Shown here in pieces: positions 18,354 to 26,277 of a stretch of DNA of 64,000 bases. The stretch spans positions 1 to 64,000 of the forward strand of contig JAZRFV010000022.1 of NCBI GenBank assembly GCA_045643825.1. Direction: 5' to 3'. The notes beneath the pieces are model-generated. The model was not told the origin of the DNA. It saw nothing but the letters and a program-made list of their open reading frames with translations, and ran no database searches. Both the position numbers and the translations under genes were made by a program. Origin of the DNA: Scatosoma sp045643825 (GTDB lineage: Bacteria > Bacillota > Clostridia > Christensenellales > Borkfalkiaceae). Within the stretch, counting starts at the first letter, position 1. Each line of letters begins with the position of its first letter.

Positions 18354-19810
18354 CAATTCTTCTTGTCCTTTTTATTTTTTTGACGGATTGCGTCAATCAT
18401 ACCGATTTTCAAGGTGTGCAGCTTCGTAGACAAGTCCACCCTATACGTTTGCGGTACGTCCAAACGCAAATATTCTTCCCACAATTTCGCGAGTTGCCCC
18501 TTCGAGAAGGCCTGCACCTCTTTGACGTTGGGGAACTCATACACAAGCTTACCATCCTTCACAATCGTATGCTGTAAAGGCTCCGCGCGGAAGTTTTCCA
18601 CCTCGTGCTGTTTCCACGTTTCCACAGGGTGGAAGATGGTCAAAGGTTTCGTATCGTCGATTTCTTCCTCGTGCAAAGTGATAAGGTCGGCGATTGCCAT
18701 ACCGTTTTCTCTGTCGTATAAGCGGTAGAGTTTCTTAAAGCCGGGGTTGGTGATTTTTGCGTGGTTGTCGGAAAGCTTAATTTTCGGCGTGCTTTCGCCG
18801 TTTTCACCGAGGATGGAAGACAGCTTGTACACACCGCCAAGGGAAGGCAAATCCTCCGAAGTGATCAACTTCGTGCCGATACCCCAGGTATCGATTTTCG
18901 CCCCCTGCTGTAAGAGGGAGTTAATCAATCGCTCGTCCAAATCCCCTGAAACGCAAATAATTGCCTCGGGGAAACCTGCTTCGTCCAACATTTTACGCGC
19001 TTTTTTGGAAAGGTAGGCAAGGTCACCGCTGTCCAAACGGATACCCTTGGGGGTATGCCCCTCCGCTTTCAGCTCCGCAAACACCTTGATGGCGTTGGGT
19101 ACACCGCTTCTTAACGTGTCGTAGGTATCCACAAGCAACATACAGTTGTCAGGGTATGCATTTGCATAAGCGCGGAAGGCCTCGTATTCGGTAGGATAAT
19201 CCATAACGAAACTATGCGCCATCGTACCCGCCACGGGTACGTCGAACATTTGCCCTGCAATCACGTTCGAGGTCGAGGAACAACCGCCGATAATCGCCGC
19301 CCTTGCCCCATAAATACCTGCGTCAGGCCCTTGTGCCCTGCGCAAGCCGAACTCCATTACCGTACCTTTACCACCCGTTGCACGACAAATCTTGGAGGAT
19401 TTCGTCGCAATCAAGGTTTGATGGTTGATGATGTTAAGCAGTGCCGTTTCCGCGAACTGTGCCTGAATCAAGGGGGCTTTGATCGTCAAAATCGGCTCGC
19501 TGGGGAACACGGGTTCACCCTCTCTCACCGCGTACACGTCCCCCGTGAAACGCATATTTTTCAAATATTCGAGGAAGTCCTCGTCGAACAAATTGAGCGA
19601 ACGGAGATATGCGATATCCTCCTCGTCAAAATGCCAATTCAGAAGGTAATCCATCGCTTGTTCAAGCCCTGCCGCAATCGAGTAGCTAATCAATTCCCTT
19701 CTGCGGAAAAATAAATCGAAGGTAACCGTTTCCTCGTGCTTTCCGTTTTTATAGAAACCGTAGCCCATCGTCAATTGATACAGGTCGGTCAAAAGCGTCA
19801 AATTTCTCAT
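18353..19810 (-). CDS. pncB: Nicotinate phosphoribosyltransferase
   Basis: A cytosolic enzyme of NAD salvage that joins nicotinate to PRPP with ATP hydrolysis. Landmarks are LLTDLYQLTMGYGFYK at the N-terminus, EFGLRRAQGPDAG, FVMDYPTEYEAFRAY (His/Tyr region) and the PRPP-site RLDSGDLAYL. The 485-residue length fits the long Firmicutes form. The start codon overlaps the lgt stop in an ATGA junction, and its stop overlaps lspA. It is therefore embedded in a lipoprotein-processing operon without an obvious functional link. Confidence 0.95.
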   Translation of the reverse strand: MRNLTLLTDLYQLTMGYGFYKNGKHEETVTFDLFFRRRELISYSIAAGLEQAMDYLLNWHFDEEDIAYLRSLNLFDEDFLEYLKNMRFTGDVYAVREGEPVFPSEPILTIKAPLIQAQFAETALLNIINHQTLIATKSSKICRATGGKGTVMEFGLRRAQGPDAGIYGARAAIIGGCSSTSNVIAGQMFDVPVAGTMAHSFVMDYPTEYEAFRAYANAYPDNCMLLVDTYDTLRSGVPNAIKVFAELKAEGHTPKGIRLDSGDLAYLSKKARKMLDEAGFPEAIICVSGDLDERLINSLLQQGAKIDTWGIGTKLITSEDLPSLGGVYKLSSILGENGESTPKIKLSDNHAKITNPGFKKLYRLYDRENGMAIADLITLHEEEIDDTKPLTIFHPVETWKQHEVENFRAEPLQHTIVKDGKLVYEFPNVKEVQAFSKGQLAKLWEEYLRLDVPQTYRVDLSTKLHTLKIGMIDAIRQKNKKDKKN

Positions 19811-20769
19811 TTGTTTTCCTCCGTTTTCTCTTCGGTTTCGCCCGCTTTTTTACCTTTGGTTTTATAATTTTCAGGGTAGATCGAGCACATCATATTGATA
19901 CGGTCAAAATACGCCTCTTCCGTCTTGGTATCGCCGATAAATTTCGTAATGCCGTAGGGATCGCCGTTTTTCGAGCCAAGGAGCTGCCCTTCCTTCTTTT
20001 GGTTGGTGATAAGCACGTAACCGAGCATACTCAAACCGAAAACCAACAAGAACAACGAGAATACGAACGACCAAGGGATTCCGCCACCGTTTAAGATAAA
20101 TTCGCTGTCGCGAAGGGGTTCCATAATCGAACGGGTTAAACCGTATACGGTAAAGTAGCACGCGGTATTCAAGCCGTTGGGCTTTTTGGGATTAAACCAA
20201 CCGTGCAAGAAGAGTAAAATCGCCGCCGTCAAGGTCACCATGCTTTCATAGAAGAAGAACGCGTAATGCCATTCGTTGCTCGATTCAATCAACACGGCAA
20301 TGGGGAAAAATTGCAACGCTTCGTTCGTTACCAAGCCCCCGTAAACCTCCTGGTTTACGAAATTGCCCCAACGCCCGATGGATTGCGCCAACAATAAGCC
20401 TACCACAATACAGTCGCCTGCACGGAAGAAGTTCACCTTCTTAAAATAGCAAACGCCAAGCACACTCGCAAGACCACCAAGGATACCACCCGTGATGGCA
20501 AGACCGCCTTGGCGGATCGATTGAATGCTAAACCATTCTCTCACGGGCATCCCTGCCGTTATACAGTAGAACAAACGGGTTGTCACAATGGCAATCGGCA
20601 AGCAAATCACGAAAAAGGTCAAAAACAAATCCGTGGACATATTTCTGCGGCGGAACAACAGCGAAATTACGAAAAATGCCGAAATCATACCGCACACGAT
20701 GATAATTGCGTACCAATAAATTTCAAAGCCGAAAATGTTGATACTTTTTTGAGCTAATAATGCGTTCAT
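19807..20769 (-). CDS. lgt: Prolipoprotein diacylglyceryl transferase
   Basis: A membrane enzyme that transfers diacylglycerol from phosphatidylglycerol to the lipobox cysteine. Seven hydrophobic helices and the family signature GRWGNFVNQEVYGG are present, plus the essential Arg region (GLTRSIMEPLRDSEF). The C-terminal ~70 residues are a charged cytoplasmic extension (KKAGETEEKTEENK). I start at the ATG at 20769 because AAGGGAG lies six bases upstream; the in-frame upstream ATG has no site. It is the first gene of a nine-gene operon that also holds lspA, its partner in lipoprotein maturation. Confidence 0.95.
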   Translation of the reverse strand: MNALLAQKSINIFGFEIYWYAIIIVCGMISAFFVISLLFRRRNMSTDLFLTFFVICLPIAIVTTRLFYCITAGMPVREWFSIQSIRQGGLAITGGILGGLASVLGVCYFKKVNFFRAGDCIVVGLLLAQSIGRWGNFVNQEVYGGLVTNEALQFFPIAVLIESSNEWHYAFFFYESMVTLTAAILLFLHGWFNPKKPNGLNTACYFTVYGLTRSIMEPLRDSEFILNGGGIPWSFVFSLFLLVFGLSMLGYVLITNQKKEGQLLGSKNGDPYGITKFIGDTKTEEAYFDRINMMCSIYPENYKTKGKKAGETEEKTEENK

Positions 20770-20810
20770 TTTATACTCCCTTACGGGCATATTACCCGAT
20801 TATATTTATT

Positions 20811-20839
20811 ATTATACCATAATAATAAAAAGCCGTCAA
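20811..20839 (-). promoter_or_regulatory. Sigma-A promoter of the lgt operon
   Basis: On the minus strand TTGACG (20839-20834), 17 bases, TATAAT (20816-20811). The -35 box is part of the stem of the folT terminator. It is the only good promoter upstream of the nine genes down to trkH. Confidence 0.85.
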
Positions 20840-20859
20840 GAGGTCACTGACGGCTTTTT
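20826..20859 (-). terminator. folT terminator overlapping the lgt promoter
   Basis: GCCGTCA pairs with TGACGGC over a 9-base loop and TTTTTATT follows on the minus strand. The second arm contains the -35 box of lgt. Confidence 0.8.
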
Positions 20860-20887
20860 CCTATTTTTTATGCAATTCTTGTCCTTT

Positions 20888-21484
20888 TTAGGCGATTTTT
20901 ATCTTCAATGGCTTAACCTTAACAAGCGCGGGTACGCTGATAAACAGCAAAGCGTAATTGACAAGGCAATTCCATATTTGCCCTTGCACGAACAATCGGG
21001 ACACCAAATACGTACCATAATCCACCTTGGAATAAAGTATCCAAAAGGCGGTAGTGTTGATAAGTATCGTACAAATAGTTAGGCTCAACAAACACACCAA
21101 TGCCAATTTCACGTACAAAAACCACGGGCGCTTACTCGGTAAACCGTTGATAATCAACCCTGCAATCATCGAGGTTACCCCAAGGGAAAGCCCTATCCAC
21201 GGCATGTATGCAAACCCTGCGGAATGGTATAAAAAGCCCACCAAATCCCCTAAAAAACAGGCGATAAATCCAAAAACAGGTCCGATAATAATCCCCGTTA
21301 ACGCGGAAAGGAATAAGGTGAGGGAAAACTGCGTTTCCGCCAGCTTAAACTCAAAAAACATATTCGACACCACGCAAAATGCGGTAAAAACAGCGATATA
21401 CGCAATGCGGTGGCTGTCGTTTTTGCCTGCCATCGTTTCCGATAGCAGTAATTTTTGCCAGGACTTCATTTCCTTTTTTTGCAT
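20888..21484 (-). CDS. folT: Folate ECF transporter S-component
   Basis: The substrate-binding membrane subunit of an energy-coupling-factor transporter for folates. The 198 residues form about six hydrophobic helices with the S-component features AYIAVFTAFCVVSNMF near the start and GFIACFLGDLVGF in the middle. The folate assignment rests mainly on the THF riboswitch directly upstream (21573-21661). No EcfA/EcfT genes are nearby, so it must use a shared ECF module, as group II systems do. The SD (GGGAGG) lies inside a hairpin, giving translational control. Confidence 0.88.
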   Translation of the reverse strand: MQKKEMKSWQKLLLSETMAGKNDSHRIAYIAVFTAFCVVSNMFFEFKLAETQFSLTLFLSALTGIIIGPVFGFIACFLGDLVGFLYHSAGFAYMPWIGLSLGVTSMIAGLIINGLPSKRPWFLYVKLALVCLLSLTICTILINTTAFWILYSKVDYGTYLVSRLFVQGQIWNCLVNYALLFISVPALVKVKPLKIKIA

Positions 21485-21485
21485 A

Positions 21486-21513
21486 ATAAAAACCTCCCGT
21501 TTGAGAGGTCCGC
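21486..21513 (-). promoter_or_regulatory. SD-sequestering hairpin in the folT leader
   Basis: On the minus strand CCTCTCAAACGGGAGG forms a hairpin that contains the folT Shine-Dalgarno sequence, followed by TTTTTATT. It can act as expression platform of the THF riboswitch, by hiding the SD or as a weak terminator. Confidence 0.6.
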
Positions 21514-21541
21514 AACCGCACCATGTACGCCTATTTTACAT

Positions 21542-21558
21542 TTCAACGCATACCTGGG
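21542..21558 (+). repeat. Dispersed CGCATACCTG repeat, copy 2 (THF riboswitch leader)
   Basis: Partial copy: TTCAACGCATACCTG is kept and the C-run has diverged. It lies between the aptamer and the expression-platform hairpin of folT. Confidence 0.5.
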
Positions 21559-21572
21559 TGCTTCATTCGTTT

Positions 21573-21661
21573 AGCGGACGCGCCTTCGCACCGCAGGGCT
21601 CACCCTTTCGTTTATCGACAACGTCCCGTTCGATAACACTTTACGCGCAAAGACTACTCTT
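21573..21661 (-). ncRNA. Tetrahydrofolate (THF) riboswitch aptamer
   Basis: The minus strand reads in order the conserved blocks of the folT THF motif: AGAGTAG, GCGCGTAAAGTG, CGGGACGTTGTCG, AACGAAAGGGTGAGC, CTGCGGTG and CGCGTCCGCT. These match the published consensus (GAGUAG, CGCGUUAAGUG, GGGAUGUCGUC, ACGAAGCGAGAGC, GCGGUG, GCAUCCGCU). It binds reduced folates and should lower FolT production when folate is abundant. Position directly upstream of an ECF S-component supports the call. Confidence 0.88.
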
Positions 21662-21668
21662 GTTTTTT

Positions 21669-21697
21669 ATTATACTCTATCTTCCTCAAAAAAGCAA
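21669..21697 (-). promoter_or_regulatory. Sigma-A promoter of the folT riboswitch transcript
   Basis: On the minus strand TTGCTT (21697-21692), 17 bases, TATAAT (21674-21669), placing the start a few bases before the aptamer. Confidence 0.75.
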
Positions 21698-21744
21698 GCG
21701 TTTCGCCCTATTTTGGGTATATTTCCCTTCCACCTTCACAAAAT

Positions 21745-22437
21745 ATGGGTATGGGACTTATCTTTATCCGCACAATCGTCGTTTTCATCACCCTATTTAT
21801 TTTAATGCGGTTGATGGGCAAACGGCAAATCGGGGAAATGCAACCGTACGAGCTGGTGATTACCCTCATCATCTCCGAACTTGCGTGTATCCCCATGGAG
21901 GACACCTCTATCCCCCTTCTTTACGGCATAGTATCCATATTGACCGTATATCTTTTGCACCAAATTGTATGTGTAATCGATTTAAATTTCCGTGGGGCAA
22001 AAACGGTGTTAAGCGGTAGTCCCAGCGTCGTTTTAAACAAAAACGGAATTGACGATACACAGCTAAAGAAAAACAACCTGGACGTATCCGATCTTATCGA
22101 GAGTCTGCGTGTAGAAGGATTCTTCTCCCTCGATGCCGTAGAATACGCCTTATACGAGGCGGAAGGCGCCTTTTCCGCTTTGCCCAAAAAGGGTTACGAA
22201 AGTCTGCAAACCTCCCTACCCGTTATCCTAATCGACGAAGGGAAATACATCGACAAAAACGTATCGATGACCAAGCGAAATATCCACTACTATAACGAGA
22301 TATTAAAGGGGCAGGGTTGCGATGAACTGAAAAAAGTGCTGGTTATGACGGTAGACGGCGACGGGAAAGTTTACCTGCAAGAGAAGGGTAAAAAATATAA
22401 AACCTTCCACCTTGGATGGAAGGAAAAGCTTTGGTAG
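21745..22437 (+). CDS. DUF421 (YetF-type) membrane protein
   Basis: The family is defined by three N-terminal hydrophobic helices and a soluble C-terminal domain. Here the hallmark FILMRLMGKRQIGEMQPYELVITLIISELA lies at residues 17-46, with the C-terminal half containing SPSVVLNKNGIDDTQLKKN. Function is not established. In spore formers, members such as YetF/YkjA act on the cell surface or spore. No clear SD precedes the ATG. DUF4363 follows nine bases downstream, a pairing often seen. Confidence 0.88.
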   Translation: MGMGLIFIRTIVVFITLFILMRLMGKRQIGEMQPYELVITLIISELACIPMEDTSIPLLYGIVSILTVYLLHQIVCVIDLNFRGAKTVLSGSPSVVLNKNGIDDTQLKKNNLDVSDLIESLRVEGFFSLDAVEYALYEAEGAFSALPKKGYESLQTSLPVILIDEGKYIDKNVSMTKRNIHYYNEILKGQGCDELKKVLVMTVDGDGKVYLQEKGKKYKTFHLGWKEKLW

Positions 22438-22446
22438 GAGGACGAT

Positions 22447-22824
22447 ATGATACGGACGATAGTCAGCGCGTTGATTACCCTCGCCCTTATTTTGGGCGTT
22501 TCTATATACGATATTCACCACGTACAAAAGACCTTCGAGGTTTTTCACGAAGCCTTACGAACCCTTAAAAGCAAAGCCGAGTCAAAAGAAGCAACCTACG
22601 ACGACGGCCTTGCCCTGCGCACCTATTGGGATACGAAAAAACGAGTGATGCATATTTGGGTTCCCCACACCGCCCTTGCGGAAATCGATTACCAATTAGA
22701 CGAAGCCATCGGGTATCTATATACCCACGATTGCGATGGTGCAATCCCAAAGATTGAGGTACTTTTGGGGTTATCCGAAAATATCCCCAGCGGTTATACC
22801 ATATCCCTCGGCAATATTTTTTAA
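22447..22824 (+). CDS. DUF4363 family protein
   Basis: A 125-residue protein with one N-terminal hydrophobic segment (VSALITLALILGVSIYDI) that acts as membrane anchor, then a helical extracytoplasmic domain with the family core KKRVMHIWVPHTALAEIDYQLDEA. It is co-transcribed with the DUF421 gene (TAGGAGG in the 9-base gap), which suggests the two work together at the membrane. Function unknown. Confidence 0.8.
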   Translation: MIRTIVSALITLALILGVSIYDIHHVQKTFEVFHEALRTLKSKAESKEATYDDGLALRTYWDTKKRVMHIWVPHTALAEIDYQLDEAIGYLYTHDCDGAIPKIEVLLGLSENIPSGYTISLGNIF

Positions 22825-22828
22825 AGAA

Positions 22829-22861
22829 AAAAGGCACTCATCTCATACATGGGTGCCTTGT
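22829..22861. terminator. Terminator between convergent genes
   Basis: AAGGCAC and GTGCCTT form the stem. It is flanked by an A-run and by GTTTTAC, so it can serve DUF4363 and the minus-strand gene at 22877. Confidence 0.7.
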
Positions 22862-22876
22862 TTTACTATTTTTCTA

Positions 22877-23230
22877 TTATGCCAAGCCGTAGGCGATTAC
22901 GATACGCACGTTTGCGTCGAAGATATTATGCAAGAACTTTTTCACGGCTTCGTTGGTTGCCGTATCCATCGTTTCCTGCTCGTTACTCTTAATCATCGTA
23001 ACCATTGCATTGAAATTTTTATAGATGATTTGCATATCTTCGTCAATGGCGGTATATGCATCTTCTGTGCCCACGCTTTGGATGGCGTACATTTCTTCCA
23101 CCGTCGTATTCATTGCATACAGCAACTCCATATTACCCGTGCGAATCATTTCCACCACTTCGTGGTTTAAATCCGCAAGTAAACGGATAAAACGTTGCAA
23201 CGTTACGTTTCCTTCCAACTGCGTAGCCAT
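22877..23230 (-). CDS. Small helical protein, unknown function
   Basis: I do not recognise this 117-residue protein. It has no signal peptide or membrane segment and is predicted to be all-helical and acidic, with repeated amphipathic stretches (TLQRFIRLLADLNHEVVEMI; AVKKFLHNIFDANVRIVIAY). Its ATG overlaps the stop of the UDP-sugar pyrophosphorylase gene by one base (TAATG), with a GGTGGA site upstream. It is therefore translated together with that enzyme and may be its partner or regulator. Confidence 0.65.
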   Translation of the reverse strand: MATQLEGNVTLQRFIRLLADLNHEVVEMIRTGNMELLYAMNTTVEEMYAIQSVGTEDAYTAIDEDMQIIYKNFNAMVTMIKSNEQETMDTATNEAVKKFLHNIFDANVRIVIAYGLA

Positions 23231-24459
23231 TATAATTCCACCCCGTTGCCCTTCAAAAGTTCACGCGCGGATTCTACACTATCCACACCCGTCTTATTTT
23301 TAATGGGTGCAAATTCCTTTTCGCGAACAACCTCGAAGGGTAAAACGCTACCCATAGGCTTAATCAAATCCACCGCAAGGGTTTCAAACTTTTTACCGTT
23401 TTCCTTTTCGGGCTTTCTCGTTACACCGTCTTCGCAAAGACATTCAATCTTCTTTTCTACGATATGCACGGGGATTTTCTTATCCGCAATTTCTTCCAAA
23501 CGGGAAAGACGGAACAAATAGTTCATGATAACGCCGAAGCAGTATACAAGGTTACCGTTTTCGTCACGCATATTCGCCATCTCATTCGTCAACTCGTAAT
23601 ACTCAATAATATCGGGCAACTCACCATCCTTACACAATACGCCCACCTTTTCAAGGGGTTCGGTTTTACAAATCGCCTTCGCACCACAGTTTACACCCGT
23701 CAAAATGCTTGCACCAACGAATACGGGATCCGCAATGCGTTGCAACACGTTATCCACGGCGTAAATATTCAACCATTCTACACCGCGTGCGTGCAAATCT
23801 TCGCAAAGCCCTGCACGTTTCAACGAACTAAACCAACCGCCGTTGCCGTTGGGGGAAAGTGCAGGCATATCCTTTCTTTCCAAAATGATTTTACCGTTGT
23901 AATCCACCGCAGGTGCCATATCCTGCTTGAAGAACTTCACTTCCGTTTCAGGATATCCGAAATAATCGTGTTCCTTCCAAAACGAAGTGGTTTGTTCGTG
24001 GTTTTTATCGCTGGTCATGATGTAGAGGGGTACGGTAACGCCGCACTTCTTGGTAACCTCCATCAAGTTTCTCATTTGCTGTTCAAAAATGTACAAGGGC
24101 TTGGTGATACCGATGTCGTACGCGCCCTTGGGGCCGTCAACGCCAAGACGGGTACCCATACCGCCTGCAAGCAATACAGCAGCAACCTTACCTGCCTTAA
24201 TCGCTTCGATACCAGCAGCTTCAAACTCCGCCTCTCTCTTTTCAATATCCGCACGACGCAAGCCATCGATGGGGGAAATTTCACGGTCCTTACCGCTCAT
24301 ATCCACGGGGTTTGCCAAGGCATCTTCAAAGCTCCAATCGATATTCGCAATCGCATCGAGAAGAGTTTTCTTCCCTGCTTCGTTCAATTCATCATAATAT
24401 GCCAACAACTGCATTTGATCCTTTTCAGTCAATAACGCTTTCGCTTGTTCGTAGGTCAT
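23230..24459 (-). CDS. UDP-sugar pyrophosphorylase family (UDPGP/AGX-like)
   Basis: A nucleotidyltransferase that forms UDP-sugars from UTP and a sugar-1-phosphate. The signature LLAGGMGTRLGVDGPKGAYDIG (around residue 95) is that of the eukaryote-like UDP-N-acetylglucosamine/UDP-glucose pyrophosphorylase family and differs from GlmU/GalU. Later motifs include the uridine-site ALSPNGNGGWFSSL and VEWLNIYAVDNVL. About 409 residues from my start. I chose the ATG at 24459, with AAGGAG eight bases upstream, over a longer frame. Substrate preference, GlcNAc-1-P or Glc-1-P, cannot be decided by eye. Confidence 0.87.
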   Translation of the reverse strand: MTYEQAKALLTEKDQMQLLAYYDELNEAGKKTLLDAIANIDWSFEDALANPVDMSGKDREISPIDGLRRADIEKREAEFEAAGIEAIKAGKVAAVLLAGGMGTRLGVDGPKGAYDIGITKPLYIFEQQMRNLMEVTKKCGVTVPLYIMTSDKNHEQTTSFWKEHDYFGYPETEVKFFKQDMAPAVDYNGKIILERKDMPALSPNGNGGWFSSLKRAGLCEDLHARGVEWLNIYAVDNVLQRIADPVFVGASILTGVNCGAKAICKTEPLEKVGVLCKDGELPDIIEYYELTNEMANMRDENGNLVYCFGVIMNYLFRLSRLEEIADKKIPVHIVEKKIECLCEDGVTRKPEKENGKKFETLAVDLIKPMGSVLPFEVVREKEFAPIKNKTGVDSVESARELLKGNGVEL

Positions 24460-24488
24460 ACAATACACTCCTTTTTTTCTTTGTATAT

Positions 24489-24517
24489 ATTGTAGCAAAT
24501 CCGCACGGCAAATGCAA
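24489..24517 (-). promoter_or_regulatory. Sigma-A promoter of the UDP-sugar pyrophosphorylase gene
   Basis: Minus strand TTGCAT (24517-24512), 17 bases, TACAAT (24494-24489). Confidence 0.7.
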
Positions 24518-24574
24518 GGGTTTTTTTACATTTTTTATGTGTTATTCTTTCACTACTTTTTGTTATTCTTTCTC

Positions 24575-24603
24575 TTTACAAAACGGTGAAAGTATGCTAT
24601 ACT
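24575..24603 (+). promoter_or_regulatory. Promoter placing the start site on the ATG at 24610
   Basis: TTTACA (24575-24580), 17 bases, TATACT (24598-24603). The expected transcription start, seven bases after the -10 box, is position 24610, the A of the start codon. Confidence 0.7.
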
Positions 24604-24609
24604 GTGCGT

Positions 24610-25029
24610 ATGAACATTTTTTCCTTTTTGAAAAAGTCAAAACCACAAGAAGCGGCAAATGAACGGATCTACCCTGGGTTAGAGTTCCCCTTGTTTTGTA
24701 AAGCCCACGCGGTGAAATCGCCCGACCACCAGGGCGCCATCGCCCAAAGCCGTGTCGGGGATTACCTGCTGATCGTACACACCCCGACAAAGGAACGCCC
24801 CTGCTGTGTTTGTGTGTACAGCATCACCTTAAACCGTGTGCTTGGATACCTCGAGGAAGGGCTATCGGAAAAGCTCGTCACCGCCTTTGGCGAGGGCTTT
24901 TGCCGTGACGGTGAGGTGGAGCAAATCACGGGCGGAGCGCCGTATAAATACCTCGGTTGCAACCTTCGTTTGATGGACACCGCTTATTTTTTAGAGGATA
25001 TGGACACACCGCCGCTTTTACAAGAATAA
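24610..25029 (+). CDS. Small cytosolic protein, possible HIRAN-like domain
   Basis: A 139-residue protein without signal peptide. The middle (about residues 35-115) reads as a beta-rich domain with the order DYLLIVHTP, CVCVYSITLNRVLGYLEEGL, VEQITGG. This resembles the HIRAN DNA-end-binding fold, which has a valuable-position, AVAV and IGYLP progression; the match is weak and by eye only. No ribosome binding site exists. The promoter predicts that the mRNA starts at the ATG itself. It stands alone between its promoter and the terminator at 25045-25074. Confidence 0.55.
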   Translation: MNIFSFLKKSKPQEAANERIYPGLEFPLFCKAHAVKSPDHQGAIAQSRVGDYLLIVHTPTKERPCCVCVYSITLNRVLGYLEEGLSEKLVTAFGEGFCRDGEVEQITGGAPYKYLGCNLRLMDTAYFLEDMDTPPLLQE

Positions 25030-25044
25030 TCGATGGTATAAACC

Positions 25045-25074
25045 AAAACCGCCGTTTTGATACGGCGGTTTTTT
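25045..25074. terminator. Bidirectional terminator
   Basis: AACCGCCGT (25047-25055) pairs with ACGGCGGTT (25062-25070), with T-runs on both strands. It separates the convergent genes at 24610 and 25073. Confidence 0.85.
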
Positions 25075-25600
25075 ATAATTTTTTGAAGATTTTTACAAGC
25101 GGGAAGAACAACACTCCGACGGATATCGCCGTACATATCACCTGCGGTATCATAAAGGAAAAGGATGCGTAAAAATACACCTTCAACGCCCGTTTTGAGT
25201 AGCCATACCAAAGAGGCGTGATAATGTTGTCCAGCATTGTAAAGCATACGGTGCATATACACGCCAACGCCGTGATGAAGGCTATCTTTTGCGGAGAAAC
25301 TTTGCTCCATTTCCCTAAAAAGCCGAACAGCAAGGCGATGAGGTTGTAATAGGTAAGATACAACACCAAAACGGTGGGATAAAACCCAAAAATCAATTGA
25401 CGGAGCAGGGCAAACGCCGTCGCGGCAATCATTCCACGACGACAGCCGAACGCAAAGGAAAAGGTAACGAAAAGCACCGTCACCACCTCCACGCCCGGTA
25501 TAATGGATAGGCAAAGCTGTGCCACGATCGTAAGCGCCACAAAAACGGCGATATACGCACAATCCTCCCCTATCGTTTTTTGTCGATTTTTGTTATTCAT
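25073..25600 (-). CDS. ECF transporter S-component, probably for cobalamin (CbrT-like)
   Basis: A 175-residue membrane protein of about six helices with the S-component N-terminus AYIAVFVALTIVAQLCLSIIPGVEVVTVL and FGCRRGMIAATAFALLRQL. Members of this family bind a vitamin and dock on a shared EcfAAT module; none is nearby. The upstream cobalamin riboswitch and the DUF4430 lipoprotein in the same transcript point to cobalamin or a precursor such as cobinamide as substrate. The gap to the lipoprotein gene is 35 bases, with a GGGGCAGGG site. Confidence 0.82.
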   Translation of the reverse strand: MNNKNRQKTIGEDCAYIAVFVALTIVAQLCLSIIPGVEVVTVLFVTFSFAFGCRRGMIAATAFALLRQLIFGFYPTVLVLYLTYYNLIALLFGFLGKWSKVSPQKIAFITALACICTVCFTMLDNIITPLWYGYSKRALKVYFYASFSFMIPQVICTAISVGVLFFPLVKIFKKL

Positions 25601-25635
25601 CGCAACCCTGCCCCTATCATTTTACTCTTTAAGGC

Positions 25636-26130
25636 TTAAAATCCTTGATAGAACCAAACGTAGATTTGACCTTCCAAAACGGGCAATTCACCCACCCCGA
25701 CAATCGCACTGCCGAGCTTCGCCCCGTTATATTCCACTTCACCCCAAGCAGTGTTCGCAAGCTCTGCATCCGAGGTATAAAGCATCCAACAAGCACTCCA
25801 ATCCGCGGCGTTCTCCTTGCCGTTGATCATCGTAATCATACCACCGCTTTCCACGAAGGTAAATGCGCCGTCCGTTTGCAATTCCGCCATTACCTCTAAC
25901 AGTTTTTCTTCGCCCTCTGTCTTTAACACGCGGATAACGAGCATATCTTCCGCCGTGTATTCCACCTTCGCCTTTTCTTCCTCTACGGTAGAGGTAGGTT
26001 CCGTAGACTCTACGGACGTAACCGTTTCGTTAGAGCTTGCCGTTTCGCTATCCTTACCCAACGGCAAGGAGCAAGCCGATACTCCCATACAGCAAGTGAT
26101 AAGAAGCAAAGAAAGTAATTTGCGTTTCAT
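25636..26130 (-). CDS. DUF4430 (transcobalamin-like C-terminal domain) lipoprotein
   Basis: A type II signal peptide with lipobox GVSAC (about residue 20) gives a lipid-anchored surface protein. A Ser/Thr/Glu-rich spacer follows, then a domain of about 90 residues with the DUF4430 pattern: MITMINGKENAADWSACWMLY, AKLGSAIVGVGELPV and a final QIYVWFYQGF. That fold is related to the C-terminal domain of animal transcobalamin and intrinsic factor. Control by a cobalamin riboswitch (26278-26470) and co-transcription with an S-component suggest that it captures corrinoids outside the membrane. GAGGAGG precedes the ATG. Confidence 0.83.
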   Translation of the reverse strand: MKRKLLSLLLITCCMGVSACSLPLGKDSETASSNETVTSVESTEPTSTVEEEKAKVEYTAEDMLVIRVLKTEGEEKLLEVMAELQTDGAFTFVESGGMITMINGKENAADWSACWMLYTSDAELANTAWGEVEYNGAKLGSAIVGVGELPVLEGQIYVWFYQGF

Positions 26131-26160
26131 AAAGAAACCTCCTCAATAAATAATTGCAAA

Positions 26161-26194
26161 GAAAAACCCGAGCACCTGCAAAGACACTCGGGTA
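26161..26194 (-). terminator. Attenuator terminator of the cobalamin riboswitch
   Basis: On the minus strand ACCCGAG pairs with CTCGGGT and is followed by TTTTTC, about 35 bases upstream of the lipoprotein start. Placement between aptamer and gene suggests premature termination when cobalamin is bound. Confidence 0.75.
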
Positions 26195-26277
26195 AAAGAC
26201 AATAGAAAACCGCCGTAACAAAAAACGGCTGATTGACGTCCTTTCCGCCTCTCCGCAGAAAATCGGTTGCTAAAACG

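Noticed and set aside
21054..22019. 321-residue plus-strand frame
   Set aside because: It overlaps folT in antisense, the THF riboswitch and the DUF421 gene in another frame; no support for translation.
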